33,540 nt of DNA. It comes from Pirellula sp. GTDB taxonomy: Bacteria > Planctomycetota > Planctomycetia > Pirellulales > Pirellulaceae. The stretch lies in contig JALOQS010000013.1 in NCBI GenBank assembly GCA_025459355.1, positions 1 to 33,540 of the forward strand, read 5' to 3'. Positions 7,531 to 17,300 of this stretch are shown here, piece by piece (position 1 is the first letter of the stretch; each line of letters begins with the position of its first letter). The position numbers and the translations under genes were made by a program. Under the pieces are notes generated by a model. The model was given only the letters and a program-made list of their open reading frames with translations, did no database searches and was not told the origin of the DNA.

Positions 7531-9087
7531 ATGAATTGCTCATGCACCATAGCAAACCGTATCGTCTTGATTGCCGTTTCAATAACCTTGTTCATTACAG
7601 GCTGTTCACCTACTCAGCCAACCAGTGATTATGGATCCAGCGAAGGAGCCACGGCCAGGGCTAGTCCCGATGGCTTTTCGATACTAAGGCATCTCTGTGT
7701 GGAAGAGGGCTTTGCCTCAACGTCGGTCCGAAGTCTGCCAGCAAATGGCGAACGTAAATTGGCCACCTTGGTTTGGGCGCCTCACAGTTTCTATTCCCAT
7801 AAATCAGAAACGATGGACTGGGTTGATCGTTGGCTCGAAGCGGGTGGCAAGACGTTAGTGTATGTAGGAGCCGATTACTCCCCCCTGGCTGATTATTGGG
7901 AGAGCACGAGCAAGCTGTATGAATCGGAGAATGAAATCCATGATGCATCGGTAAACGCGGCGTTTGAGAAAGCGAAGCTCTTGGAGGGTTTGGTGGGTGG
8001 TTATCGAATCATTGCGTTTCCATGGGGGCTTTATGAAAAACGATTGGGTGGGCAGCATTTAGCAACGGAGCCTCAGGGAGATTGGAGTCGCGAGCTTGAT
8101 CAGCGTGAGACCAGAATCAAGCTTCGTAGCTACTTCCGAGTGTGGAGCGATGTATCAGACACCGAAATCGATCAGTTGTTGCAGGCTCAGCAAACGAGTA
8201 CCAACACCACCAATGCATCGTCATCGTCATCAAATCCCCCATCAAATCCGCCGTCATCCCAGCCGAATGCGCCGCCAGGATTTTTGCTTTCCTGGTTAAA
8301 GCCGGAATCGTGGGGCGAGGAGTACGTACTGCAGGAGAAAGCTCGGCGAGAGGTGATCAAGGCGAATGAACAAAGTGAAAATGCAGAAGCATCCAGCGAC
8401 GAAGATTTCTGGGCCATCTTCGATGATCCAGCGACAGATACGATCATGGAAACGACCTCCGATCCGAGCAGTTCATCTGGTGAAGAAGAGGTTGCAACTC
8501 ATGAAGTCGTTTTGCGAGGCCCCGATGAATCGCCGTTGATTTCGATCGTTTCTAAACCTCGATGGAATGGATCGCGGATTGTATTGATTGCCAATGCATC
8601 GCTCGTTTCCAATCTATCCCTGACGTACGATGGCAACCGAATGATTGCCAAGCGCTTGATTGGAACCTTTTCACCTGGCCGCGTTGGTTTCTTGTCACAG
8701 CAGCAAGATCCAATCGTTTCCGACGGAGAAAGTGGTGCGACCGGTTTGGCCTCGTTATTGACCGCGCCCGTGAATTTGCTGGCGGCGCACCTCGTCTTTT
8801 TGGGGCTTATTGCATTGTTTTATTTGTGGCCTATTTTTGGCCGCCCGGCTGAGTTGCCGACCCCATCGACGCAAAGCTTTTCGTTGCACATCAATGCGTT
8901 AGGGAGTTTGCTTCACAAGACGGGTGATGAGTTCTACGCTCGGACCACCATCGCTGACTATTTCAAGCAAGTGAAAAAAGATCACAACTCCGTTTGGGCG
9001 AACTTGGACGCTCAATATGCTCAGCCCGCGGCATCACCCTTTCGCGAGGATGATGTTAATTCTGCTACTACCAAGTCGAACGACTAG
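7531..9087 (+). CDS. DUF4350-type membrane-anchored lipoprotein
   Basis: 518 residues, starting immediately after the DUF4129 stop. The N-terminus is a lipoprotein signal: a hydrophobic stretch ending in 'LFITGC' with Cys25 as the likely lipidated residue. '[13 protein letters not shown]' and '[14 protein letters not shown]' fit the DUF4350 fold, which is related to glutamine-amidotransferase-like domains. A low-complexity Asn/Ser/Pro linker spans about residues 224-252. A membrane span ('[21 protein letters not shown]') at about 413-435 precedes a cytoplasmic tail with '[19 protein letters not shown]'. It is the last gene of the operon; the MoxR and DUF58 genes that usually follow are absent, and pgk begins 68 bases on. 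Confidence 0.75.
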   Translation: MNCSCTIANRIVLIAVSITLFITGCSPTQPTSDYGSSEGATARASPDGFSILRHLCVEEGFASTSVRSLPANGERKLATLVWAPHSFYSHKSETMDWVDRWLEAGGKTLVYVGADYSPLADYWESTSKLYESENEIHDASVNAAFEKAKLLEGLVGGYRIIAFPWGLYEKRLGGQHLATEPQGDWSRELDQRETRIKLRSYFRVWSDVSDTEIDQLLQAQQTSTNTTNASSSSSNPPSNPPSSQPNAPPGFLLSWLKPESWGEEYVLQEKARREVIKANEQSENAEASSDEDFWAIFDDPATDTIMETTSDPSSSSGEEEVATHEVVLRGPDESPLISIVSKPRWNGSRIVLIANASLVSNLSLTYDGNRMIAKRLIGTFSPGRVGFLSQQQDPIVSDGESGATGLASLLTAPVNLLAAHLVFLGLIALFYLWPIFGRPAELPTPSTQSFSLHINALGSLLHKTGDEFYARTTIADYFKQVKKDHNSVWANLDAQYAQPAASPFREDDVNSATTKSND

Positions 9088-9155
9088 ACAGCCTGGGCCT
9101 TCCCATCCACAATGCGCAAAACGAAATATCTAGACCCTTTTTGACCGAGAAAAAA

Positions 9156-10343
9156 ATGGCGAAAAAGAGCATTGCCGCAGTGGATTGCAAAGGAAAAGTT
9201 GTCCTCATGCGAGTCGACTTTAATGTCCCTCAAGACGACACGGGAGCCATCACCGATGATCGCCGGATTAGAATGGCATTGCCATCGATAGAATCCGTGA
9301 TTTCACGCGGTGGTAAATTGGTTTTGTTAAGCCACCTGGGACGCCCCAAAGGTGTCGGTCCTGAGCCAAAGTATACGCTCAAGCCTGCAGCCGAGCGGCT
9401 AGCCGAATTGCTCGGAAAGCCAGTTGCATTTGCGTCCGATACGGTTGGTCCTGAAGCCGAAAAAGTGATCACCAGCTTAAAGGATGGAGAGGTCGCGGTT
9501 TTAGAAAACGTGCGATTCAATCCAGGCGAAGCAAAGGGAGAGCCTCAATACGCAAACCGTTTGGCTGGTTGGGCTGATATCTACTGCAACGACGCCTTCG
9601 GAACTTGTCACCGTGAGGAAGCGTCCATGGTGGCTGTGCCGCTGGCAATGGGTTCCAAGCCCAAGGTTGTTGGTTTCTTGGTTGAAAAAGAGATTAAGTA
9701 CCTCAGCGATACGATTTCCAACCCCGCTCGTCCGTTCGTCGCCATTTTGGGTGGAGCGAAAGTCAGCGATAAAATTAACGTGATCAACAACCTACTTAAC
9801 GTGTGCGACCATGTAATCATTGGTGGCGCGATGGCTTACACGTTTTCCCTCGCTCAAGGGGGAGCAACCGGTAAGAGTCTTGTCGAGAAAGACAAGGTGG
9901 AACTCGCCAAGGAACTCATCGCTAAAGGGGGCAGCAAGTTGGTGCTCCCGGTTGATACACATTGCGGCGACGATTTCAAAGGTTCGTGTAACAAGCAGGT
10001 TGTACCGGCTGGCAAGATCCCAGACGGTTGGGAGGGGCTCGATATTGGTCCCCAGTCGGCAGAAAAGTTTGCGTCTATTGTTCGGTCAGCCAAGACAGTA
10101 GTTTGGAATGGTCCGATGGGAGTCTTCGAGATGCCACCATTCGATCAAGGAACCGTGGCTGTCGCGAAAGCCGTTGCTGACAGCGATGCCGTTAGCATCA
10201 TTGGTGGTGGAGATAGTGCGGCGGCCATCGAGCAATTGGGATTCGCAGACCAAGTTACTCACGTGAGCACTGGGGGCGGCGCGAGTCTTCAAATGTTGGA
10301 AGGTGACAAGTTTAAGGCCGTAGAGATCCTAGACGAGGCGTAA
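9156..10343 (+). CDS. pgk: Phosphoglycerate kinase
   Basis: A 395-residue, full-length enzyme that transfers phosphate between 1,3-bisphosphoglycerate and ADP in glycolysis, cytoplasmic. Seen in order: '[14 protein letters not shown]' (substrate-binding start), '[10 protein letters not shown]', '[10 protein letters not shown]', '[16 protein letters not shown]', '[12 protein letters not shown]' (hinge and nucleotide site), '[10 protein letters not shown]' and the terminal '[13 protein letters not shown]'. I take the ATG at 9156; a TTG at 9141 is in frame but adds five residues with no family support. The gene follows the membrane operon in the same direction with a 68-base gap and ends before a strong terminator at 10390-10421. 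Confidence 0.97.
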   Translation: MAKKSIAAVDCKGKVVLMRVDFNVPQDDTGAITDDRRIRMALPSIESVISRGGKLVLLSHLGRPKGVGPEPKYTLKPAAERLAELLGKPVAFASDTVGPEAEKVITSLKDGEVAVLENVRFNPGEAKGEPQYANRLAGWADIYCNDAFGTCHREEASMVAVPLAMGSKPKVVGFLVEKEIKYLSDTISNPARPFVAILGGAKVSDKINVINNLLNVCDHVIIGGAMAYTFSLAQGGATGKSLVEKDKVELAKELIAKGGSKLVLPVDTHCGDDFKGSCNKQVVPAGKIPDGWEGLDIGPQSAEKFASIVRSAKTVVWNGPMGVFEMPPFDQGTVAVAKAVADSDAVSIIGGGDSAAAIEQLGFADQVTHVSTGGGASLQMLEGDKFKAVEILDEA

Positions 10344-10389
10344 CCGACTGACCGTTTGTACCGAAAGGGTGCTAGTCAGAATTTAAAGA

Positions 10390-10421
10390 AAGAAGGGACG
10401 CGAGAAATTGCGTCCCTTCTT
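10390..10421. terminator. Bidirectional intrinsic terminator between pgk and the ECF sigma gene
   Basis: A perfect 12-bp inverted repeat, AAGAAGGGACGC (10390-10401) and GCGTCCCTTCTT (10410-10421), with an 8-base loop, followed by TTGTTTT on the plus strand and a T-rich flank on the minus strand (from upstream TTTAAAG). It can end both pgk and the convergent sigma gene. Confidence 0.85.
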
Positions 10422-10436
10422 TTGTTTTCACGTGAA

Positions 10437-11015
10437 TCAAACGCTAAGAAGCTCTTCGCATTCTTTGGCCAGTCGTTTTCTCGCGACGTGCAATCGGCGC
10501 TTGATGGTTCCGACTGGAGCATCAAACGCTTGACTCATCTGAATCAAGCTTTGCCCATCGAGGTAAAACGCAACCAACGTTTGTCGGTCGAGCTCACCAA
10601 GCCGTTCCAATCCCGACCGAACGTGGACCGATCGCTCCGTCGACAAAACGGCTTCGATCGGCTCGTCGTCATACGAAGCCGTCGCCTCCAAGACTTCTTG
10701 GTCGACCGAGTTTGGCTTTGGACGTCTGGTCAGACGATTGATTGCCATTCGATGGACAATCTGTCTTAACCATCCACCGAACGCTTCAGGTGTTTGAAGC
10801 TGATCGATGCGTCGAAACGCTTGGATAAAAACGTCTTGGCTCAACTCTTGAGCTTCATCCCAGTTTCCCATTCGCTTGTAAGCGATTGACAGGATGTGGT
10901 TCTGGAATCGGGTGTACAAGGCTTCCATCGCACTGTGGTCACCCATTTGCGCAGAGCGAACCAGGTCGGCGACAGATTCTTGCGTCGTGTCTTCTAATAA
11001 TTCAGCAGTGGTCAT
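10437..11015 (-). CDS. ECF-type RNA polymerase sigma factor
   Basis: 192 residues. Region 2 is seen in 'LYTRFQNHILSIAYKRMGNW' followed by 'DEAQELSQDVFIQAFRRIDQ', with 'FGGWLRQIVHRMAINRL' (region 2.3-2.4). Region 4 is 'LGELDRQTLVAFYLDGQSL' and 'APVGTIKRRLHVARKRLA', a helix-turn-helix for the -35 element. No anti-sigma gene is adjacent on either side, which is unusual for classical ECF factors but common in planctomycetes. The ATG at 11015 is the only reasonable start. The promoters it recognises cannot be deduced here. Confidence 0.9.
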   Translation of the reverse strand: MTTAELLEDTTQESVADLVRSAQMGDHSAMEALYTRFQNHILSIAYKRMGNWDEAQELSQDVFIQAFRRIDQLQTPEAFGGWLRQIVHRMAINRLTRRPKPNSVDQEVLEATASYDDEPIEAVLSTERSVHVRSGLERLGELDRQTLVAFYLDGQSLIQMSQAFDAPVGTIKRRLHVARKRLAKECEELLSV

Positions 11016-11370
11016 ATTTGAAAGTCTCTCTCGTAACCCACAACCTTAGCTGTTGCACACAACGCAAATTCCATGCGTAGGAGCAAGCCTCGGTTCTGAG
11101 TGGATGTTGCGGATCACGAGATTTCGATCACGAGCGAACCATCGACCGTCACAAGGTTAGAACAACGTTTGCGAAGGTGGAGTGAATTAGCTCAAGAAAG
11201 TCACAACGCTGATTCGTGGACGTTCACCCGTCGAGTCAATAACTCGGCAGGAGATAATCCAAAAACAGGATTGATCAATCTCGTGTGTCGCCAGGTACGT
11301 TCTCGAATTCCAGCCAATGGCGATTCATGGCTAGGTTCGTTTCAGATAAGTCTGAAGTAGTGCGATCGAG
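11016..11370. other. Intergenic stretch upstream of the ECF sigma gene
   Basis: No recognisable gene. A GTG-initiated frame of 86 codons (11100-11360, +) exists, but it lacks a ribosome binding site and any family pattern, so I do not call it. The part next to 11015 should hold the sigma gene promoter; GTTGTGTGCAAC, a short inverted repeat on the minus strand near 11053-11064, is the only structure noticed. Confidence 0.4.
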
Positions 11371-11643
11371 TTACGAACTCTTACACTTGGTCGGTTGAGG
11401 TATGGGTTTAGCAACGGGTCGAAATGCGAGTTGAACTTGCATTCGTCCCTGTTGTTCTTGCCATTCCTCTGACCACGGATAACCGCCTGGGCTGCGTAGC
11501 CTAATGCAGTCATCTGTCGTACCTGTCATGCGTTTGTGTAGATGGCTGAGGAAGGATGCTGCCTTGACCACTGCTACATTCGCGCTGTTTCGCACCACGG
11601 CGACAACATTGACAAATCGTTGAGCAATATTCACTTGACGCAT
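11371..11643 (-). CDS. Small hypothetical protein (90 aa) with a strong ribosome binding site
   Basis: I start this at the ATG at 11643 because GGGAGG lies 5 bases upstream of it, one of the clearest Shine-Dalgarno sequences in the window; an upstream in-frame ATG at 11673 has none. The 90-residue product has a Val/Ala-rich N-terminal half ('FVNVVAVVRNSANVAVVKAA'), a 'GGYPWSEEWQEQQGRMQVQL' middle, and a Pro/Lys-rich C-terminus. No signal peptide or known motif is visible. Unknown function. Confidence 0.45.
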   Translation of the reverse strand: MRQVNIAQRFVNVVAVVRNSANVAVVKAASFLSHLHKRMTGTTDDCIRLRSPGGYPWSEEWQEQQGRMQVQLAFRPVAKPIPQPTKCKSS

Positions 11644-11734
11644 TACATCCTCCCAACGCCCATTGCGGCGCATGTATAGAGAGATTCCATTGAAACAAAA
11701 ATAAGCAGAGGCCCGATGGCCAACTGCCCGGCAA

Positions 11735-11750
11735 GCGATCGCACGATCGC
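11735..11750. repeat. Inverted repeat GCGATCG-CA-CGATCGC
   Basis: Two perfect 7-bp arms (11735-11741 and 11744-11750) separated by 2 bases. It lies about 90 bases upstream of the small gene ending at 11371 and far from the NfeD gene. It could be a protein-binding site; GATCG-rich words are also common in this genome, so chance is possible. Confidence 0.4.
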
Positions 11751-12104
11751 GTTCGCTTACCCGTTAGACTATCCTATCGTAGGAGAGGTTCGGAAGAAAA
11801 CTTACAAAGCGTAAAAATTTTCTTAAAAGTTTGCTTTCTTGCTTGGGATATCAGCCCCAAATCGGGCGGGACAGTGCCATAAATGGAATTAGGCCGACTC
11901 TTTTTGAGGGAGTAAACAACTCGAAAAACGGTTCTCGAAGCCTTGCTAGGGAGCTTTCCTCTGAGTTTTTCTAGGTTTTTCATCCCATCTGCCCTGAAAT
12001 TGGGGAAATAGCGATTCCATCAGTCCAAGGGGTGGCGATTCTCCTAGAATAGGGAGTCAGGTGTATTCGACGTTGCCAACCCACTTGAAAAGGTCGGCGT
12101 CGAC

Positions 12105-12118
12105 GGTTGAAATCAACC
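12105..12118. promoter_or_regulatory. Inverted repeat upstream of the NfeD gene
   Basis: GGTTGA (12105-12110) and TCAACC (12113-12118) form a perfect 6-bp inverted repeat with an AA centre, about 40 bases before the predicted NfeD start. The position suits an operator or a 5' leader hairpin. No regulator can be named. Confidence 0.3.
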
Positions 12119-12157
12119 AAAGATTCTCTTTACGAAAACCGAGCGAGGAAAGACTCA

Positions 12158-14371
12158 ATGATTCGAATGAATGGGTTATCTCATCGTCCATTCTTTGGTT
12201 TATCCGTTTTGATTTTTTTGACAGCATTCTGGGGCTGCATTTTATCCGACTCACTTTCGGCGCAACCTCAGGCGAATGAACCAAACGCGGACGCTTCGAA
12301 AACAGCCATCGTCATTAACGTCAAATTGCCCCTCGATGCAGCGTCCGAATCCAGCTTAACTCGCCAGCTAGAATCGGTGGCGTCTCGTGCCACGGGGCTA
12401 GATCGCCCCATTGTCCTGCTCAACTTTCAACGAACCTCTGCGTCTCAGAATCAAGCGGAAAGCATGCTCGGTCAGGGGACATCGTTCGAGAGATCGCTCT
12501 CGGTATCTCGTTGGTTAACTGGTCCCAAAGGTAGTCGATTGCGAACGATCGCTTATTTCAATGAATCGATGGTGGGGCATGCCGTTTTGATTGCGTTAGC
12601 CTGCGAGGAAATCGCGATGGCTGCTGACGCAGAGTTTGGTCGCGCGGCAGTCGATGAGCAGTCTGTCGATGACACCATCAAGCAAGCCTACGTAGATGTA
12701 GCGAAACGGCGGGGCTCCTTTCCTACCGCCGCAGTTCTGTCCATGCTGGACCCCTCCGAAACGCTCTTCAAATTGGAGCTCGAAAACAAGCAGACCGAGT
12801 ATCGGACTATCAAGCAACTGGAGTCCGATGGTCGGCCAGAGGGTGCATGGAACGAAGAGCAACTGGTGCCCAACAATAAACTCTTTTTCGTGGATGGTCA
12901 TTCGTTACGGCGATGGCAATGGATCGCCCACACGGCAATGGATTTGGAGCAACTCGGACCTGTTCTCAGGCTCAACACCCCACTCGTATCATTGCCAACT
13001 TTTGACGGTCCGCGAGTCGCTATGCGAACCCATTTGCGAGGAATCGTGACTCCTCGTTTGGTCAATCGTGTTATTCGAGCGATTGATGAAGGGCTCAAGA
13101 ATGAGGATTTGAACTTAATCGTTATTGAGCTCGATTCTCCTGGCGGCAATTTGGACGAGTCGCTTCGCTTTGCTCAATATTTGGCCGATATTAGTCCCGC
13201 CCGAGCAGAGGTTGTGGCTTATCTGCCGCAAAACTTGCTAGGAGACGCTTCGTTGGTCGCTCTAGCATGCGATGTAATCTACATGCATCCCGCTGCAAAG
13301 ATCGGCGGTCCCGGCGAAGCCACCATCAATCAGGCTATCGTTCAAGACAAGAAGTTTGCATTTGACTCGCTATCAAAATCGACCGGACGGCCGATCGGGT
13401 TGTTGCTCGGATGTGTTTCCTCGGAGATCCCGATCTTTGAGTATAGCTCTATCGATGGTCGAGTCATTCTCAGCAATCCAGACTGGTTACCGGAGGATCC
13501 GTTGGCTCCCCAATGGGCGAAAGGCGCTCAAGTGAACTTTGATCAAGGGCTCGATTTTTCAAGAGCATCCGAGCTGAACATCGCTTCCGATAGCATGATT
13601 ACGATCGATGAAGTCGCGAGCAAGTTCGGTATCGACTCGCTGCCGAAAGAAAAAGAAACCAGTTCGGGCGAGATGCTCGTGGATTGGCTGGCCAGTCAAA
13701 CATGGCTCGCGTTTTTGCTTTTCACCATTGGGATTGGAGCTTTATTCGCCGAATTGAATACGCCAGGGCTCGGAGTTGGTGGAGCGATCGCGGCGGTATG
13801 TTTTGGTTTGTTTTTCTGGATGCAGTTCTTGAATGGTACGGTCGAATGGCTTGAAGTATTGCTAATTGTCGGCGGTATCGTCTTTGTGCTGATAGAAATA
13901 TTCGTAGTCCCCGGTTTTGGCATCTTTGGTTTCCTCGGAGTTGCGATGCTCGGAATCGGTTTGTTGTTAACCGGGCAGACGTTTGTTCTTCCATCGAATG
14001 CTTACCAACGACAGCGAGTCGTCGAAGCTTCGGGGCAGTTGGGCATTGCGGTAATCTCGCTGATCGGTTTGGCGTTTGTGTTTCGAAAACAGATTGCCAA
14101 CTCTCCCATGGTGAAATGGATGTCTCTGGAGCCGCCTAAGGATCATCACGACCAACAGGTCATGCAAGAAGCCCAACAAGAGGCTCTCTCGTTTATTGGC
14201 AAATGGGGAACCACATTAACCCGTTGCAACCCTGCTGGCCGCGCGATGATTGATAACAAAATGGTCAACGTCACAGCCGAGGACGGATGGATCGATGAAG
14301 GGTGTGATGTCGAAGTGTGCAATAGCAGCGGTACCGTTTTGGTGATCCGAAAACGCCAGGATAACGCTTAA
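12158..14371 (+). CDS. Long-form NfeD membrane protein with degenerate ClpP-like domains
   Basis: 737 residues from the ATG at 12158, chosen because GAGGAA (12145-12150) lies 7 bases before it; a TTG at 12107 is also in frame. Order: signal peptide (about 10-35), a first ClpP-like domain (50-165, 'TIAYFNESMVGHAVLIALAC'), a second, better conserved ClpP-like domain (285-460, with the oxyanion-type 'ELDSPGGN' at 324-331), four to five membrane spans (about 500-615), and a C-terminal OB-fold NfeD domain ('GTTLTRCNPAGRAMIDNK'). In archaeal and bacterial NfeD proteases the catalytic Ser lies in an 'SAGTYIAL'-like motif; here the aligned stretch is 'GDASLVAL', with Gly362 in its place. Peptidase activity is therefore doubtful. 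No stomatin/SPFH gene is adjacent. Confidence 0.85.
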   Translation: MIRMNGLSHRPFFGLSVLIFLTAFWGCILSDSLSAQPQANEPNADASKTAIVINVKLPLDAASESSLTRQLESVASRATGLDRPIVLLNFQRTSASQNQAESMLGQGTSFERSLSVSRWLTGPKGSRLRTIAYFNESMVGHAVLIALACEEIAMAADAEFGRAAVDEQSVDDTIKQAYVDVAKRRGSFPTAAVLSMLDPSETLFKLELENKQTEYRTIKQLESDGRPEGAWNEEQLVPNNKLFFVDGHSLRRWQWIAHTAMDLEQLGPVLRLNTPLVSLPTFDGPRVAMRTHLRGIVTPRLVNRVIRAIDEGLKNEDLNLIVIELDSPGGNLDESLRFAQYLADISPARAEVVAYLPQNLLGDASLVALACDVIYMHPAAKIGGPGEATINQAIVQDKKFAFDSLSKSTGRPIGLLLGCVSSEIPIFEYSSIDGRVILSNPDWLPEDPLAPQWAKGAQVNFDQGLDFSRASELNIASDSMITIDEVASKFGIDSLPKEKETSSGEMLVDWLASQTWLAFLLFTIGIGALFAELNTPGLGVGGAIAAVCFGLFFWMQFLNGTVEWLEVLLIVGGIVFVLIEIFVVPGFGIFGFLGVAMLGIGLLLTGQTFVLPSNAYQRQRVVEASGQLGIAVISLIGLAFVFRKQIANSPMVKWMSLEPPKDHHDQQVMQEAQQEALSFIGKWGTTLTRCNPAGRAMIDNKMVNVTAEDGWIDEGCDVEVCNSSGTVLVIRKRQDNA

Positions 14372-14390
14372 TCCATTCGTTTCTCAAGAA

Positions 14391-17300
14391 CTAACTTGAT
14401 ACGAGCCACTCCGAAATTCGTTCAAACGTTTTTCGGATAGCCGTGCGGTGAGCTTGGCAAATCTGATCGATACGGGCGGCTCGGTCCAGCCCGAGCACGT
14501 AGGCAAGCCTCTGCAATTCTAGTTGTTCTACAGGCAAATCATGTCGAGCGGTTGTGTTCATGAGACGCAATCCCGACTCAACCCTTCTCAAAAACAGATA
14601 ACTGTCGCGCAGTGTAACGTAGTCTGCTTCTGAGATGATCTGTTGCTCTTTTAGATTGTTTAAGCAATCGACCGTACCACTTACGAGCAGCCCCGAATTG
14701 TTTCCGCATTTTTGCAGCAAGAGCAGCTTGGCAAGCAACTCAACCTCAATGGTCCCGCCGGCACCTCGTTTGATATTCGTTGCCGCAACTCCTTGTTCTA
14801 ATTCCTCGCGATGCTGCAACACAGCAACCGTATCGGCAACGGTCCAATGGCGACAAACCAAAGCGAACGTTCGGGCATCTTTGGCTCGGGTTTTGAACGT
14901 CGGATCGCCGTAGAAGATCCTCGCTGAGCAAAACTCAAGTCGTTTGACCGCCGCTACCTGTGATAGCTGGAATAGGTTTTCGAAGTCATCAATCCTCCAT
15001 GCAGTTGTGCTTCTCGCGTTTTCTGTAACCAACCACGGCTTCGCTTCATAAAGTCTTCCGAATCGCCCCATGCGATTCACGGTTTGAGTAACGCGATAAG
15101 TCAGTTGATGAAAGAAGTCGCAGTTGTCGAGTGGTTGGTGCCGACCGAAACCGAGCGGTGCGGTTACGCCATCGGATTCGTAAAGACAGAGCAATGACAT
15201 GTCGCTGTGGTAGTTTGGCTCTCGGCTCCCATACTTGCCAACAGTCAAAAACGTAAACGGGCAAACATCACCACTCGAACCTTTGGGAACTCCAACCTTG
15301 GTTACTAATGTGCCGTAACAGTTTTCGATCACTTGGCGAACGCAAACGTCGGCAATGTCCGCGAGAGCTCTGTGCGTGGCAGTGACATTTTCCTTGCCCA
15401 GAATATCTCGAACTCCGACGTTAAGGTGCATTGCATTCTTAAAGGACGCGAGAATGGGTTCGATGTCGACAGCACCTCGACACAGATCGTACAACATGCC
15501 CTCGAGTTGAGCTTCTGTTGGCAACCGATTCAACATTAACGAATCGAGCAACTCGTCGATCATTCCCGGGTTTTTGGTCAGGATGGAAACCAAGTAAGGG
15601 CTCGCTCCACAAATCCGTATGTACAGATCCATGCTTGGCTCGTGCACACTAAAGAGCTCCCATAAAACACCTTTCCCTCCCAGCGACCGTGTAGTTTCGA
15701 CAAGATTTTCTAGGGTCAGATCTGGATTGGGCGTGGCATGGATCTTCTGCAAAAGCCTAGGTGCAATCGAGGCTAAGAAATGACGGCATCGTTTGGTGGA
15801 GAGCATTCGAATGTCCTCCTTGGCCAATTCTTGCAAGTTCTGGTAAGCTGCCTGCCGTCTCACAAATCCATGGCTTTTCAAGATCTCATCAGCCCATGTG
15901 GAGGATGGGTTGGGATCGAGTATCAAGTCGGTCTCTGCCTCAACCTCTCGCTCTCCAGAAAATGCTTCCGATTGCATGTGCTGGAGAATTTGCCTCGCCT
16001 TGGAAATGCACTCTCGACAAACCTCTATGTTGGATGCGAAGGATTCGCTAGGCGGAAACTCAGCAGTGGTGTTGCTATCGAGAGACAATCCGCTCGATTG
16101 CAAAAGTAAATGGGTAGTCGAGACCTCCTTCCAAGCATGATCGAGTATTCTTCGCTCCGATTCGGTGATGTGATTGACATTCGCCAAGGCGCCGATTGCG
16201 GATCGCGTATTGGTGACTCGTATGGATTCATCATCAGCGCCGTGAAGAAGCTGCAAATAGTGAACTAAAAACGTCACTTCGTCTCGCCACGAAATCAACA
16301 ATTCTCGCATTGCGTTATAAGACGCTGGCTTTTCATCCGAAGAGACGGCCCGTTTAATTCGTCGATAAAATGCGGACAGGCCTGCTAAATCCGCTCCAGA
16401 AATGCTCCTGCGATAAATGAGATCAGGCACTTGCTGATCGATAGCCTTAAAGAAAGATGGACTACCGACAAGCAATCGACGCCGCAGCAATGAGAGCCGA
16501 TGCAATGTTCTGCCTTGGTTCTCGATTTGCTGCAACCATAGTCGTCCCTTGCAAAGCAAGCGATCGCTAAAGAGGGTTTCTGAAGAAGTATCACCCTCGA
16601 GCTCACCAGAACCAAAAAAACTATCGACGCGATATGCGAAACCATTCCGGTGCATTAACCAATAGACAGTGCGTTGCACAACGCGAGCTCGCTCCGCATC
16701 CCAGTTTGCCCCACGGGCCTCAATGGCGGAGTCATCTGCGGATAAAAATTGGATAGATAACGGGGAATCAAAATCCAATTCGTTGCCGCCAAAGCTGCCG
16801 CCAGCGATCGCCACGAGCCCCTCTTCTATCTTTGCTCTTCGCTCGATCCCGCCTCTGATTTCCGATATCGCGAGTACCCAGGAGGCATAAAAGGCGGCTT
16901 CTGCGATGCAAGTCAGTTGTTGCAACACGTCATGCCACGGCATCCCGTGAAGAAAATAAGCGCATAGAACACGCAATGTCTCGCGGCGACGGAATGATCG
17001 CATCGACGCTAGCCTCACCTCTTCGTCTTCGATCGACAATACCTCGGTCGCGATGATGTCTCGCAATTTCTCTAACGAAACCATCTTGCCCGCCGAAAGC
17101 CGGAGCCAATCGAAACAGTCTTCGTCGTCTACTAACCACGACGCTGCCGGTGTTGGCAATGAGAGAATCCTCATCAACACAGGCAATGCATCTCGATCTC
17201 GCTCTAGAAAACCAATCAATACACCCGGGCTTCTGGTGGACAGTAGAAACGGTACCAAGTGCACTAGTCCCGATTGCAATTCGGGAAACTGCCGAAGCAA

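Larger units (their letters stand above)
11644..12157. other. Intergenic stretch before the NfeD gene
   Basis: No convincing gene. It contains a perfect inverted repeat GCGATCG-CA-CGATCGC (11735-11750) and, nearer the NfeD gene, a second one (GGTTGA-AA-TCAACC, 12105-12118). A 69-codon minus-strand frame (11774-11983) is Lys/Arg-rich and has no ribosome binding site or known motif. Confidence 0.45.

Noticed and set aside
10356-10769. 137-codon plus-strand frame downstream of pgk
   Set aside because: It crosses the terminator hairpin and is antisense to the clear ECF sigma gene.
11100-11360. 86-codon GTG-initiated frame divergent from the ECF sigma gene
   Set aside because: No ribosome binding site, no recognisable motif; composition gives no support.
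11774-11983. 69-codon minus-strand Lys/Arg-rich frame
   Set aside because: No ribosome binding site, lies in AT-rich intergenic sequence, no motif.
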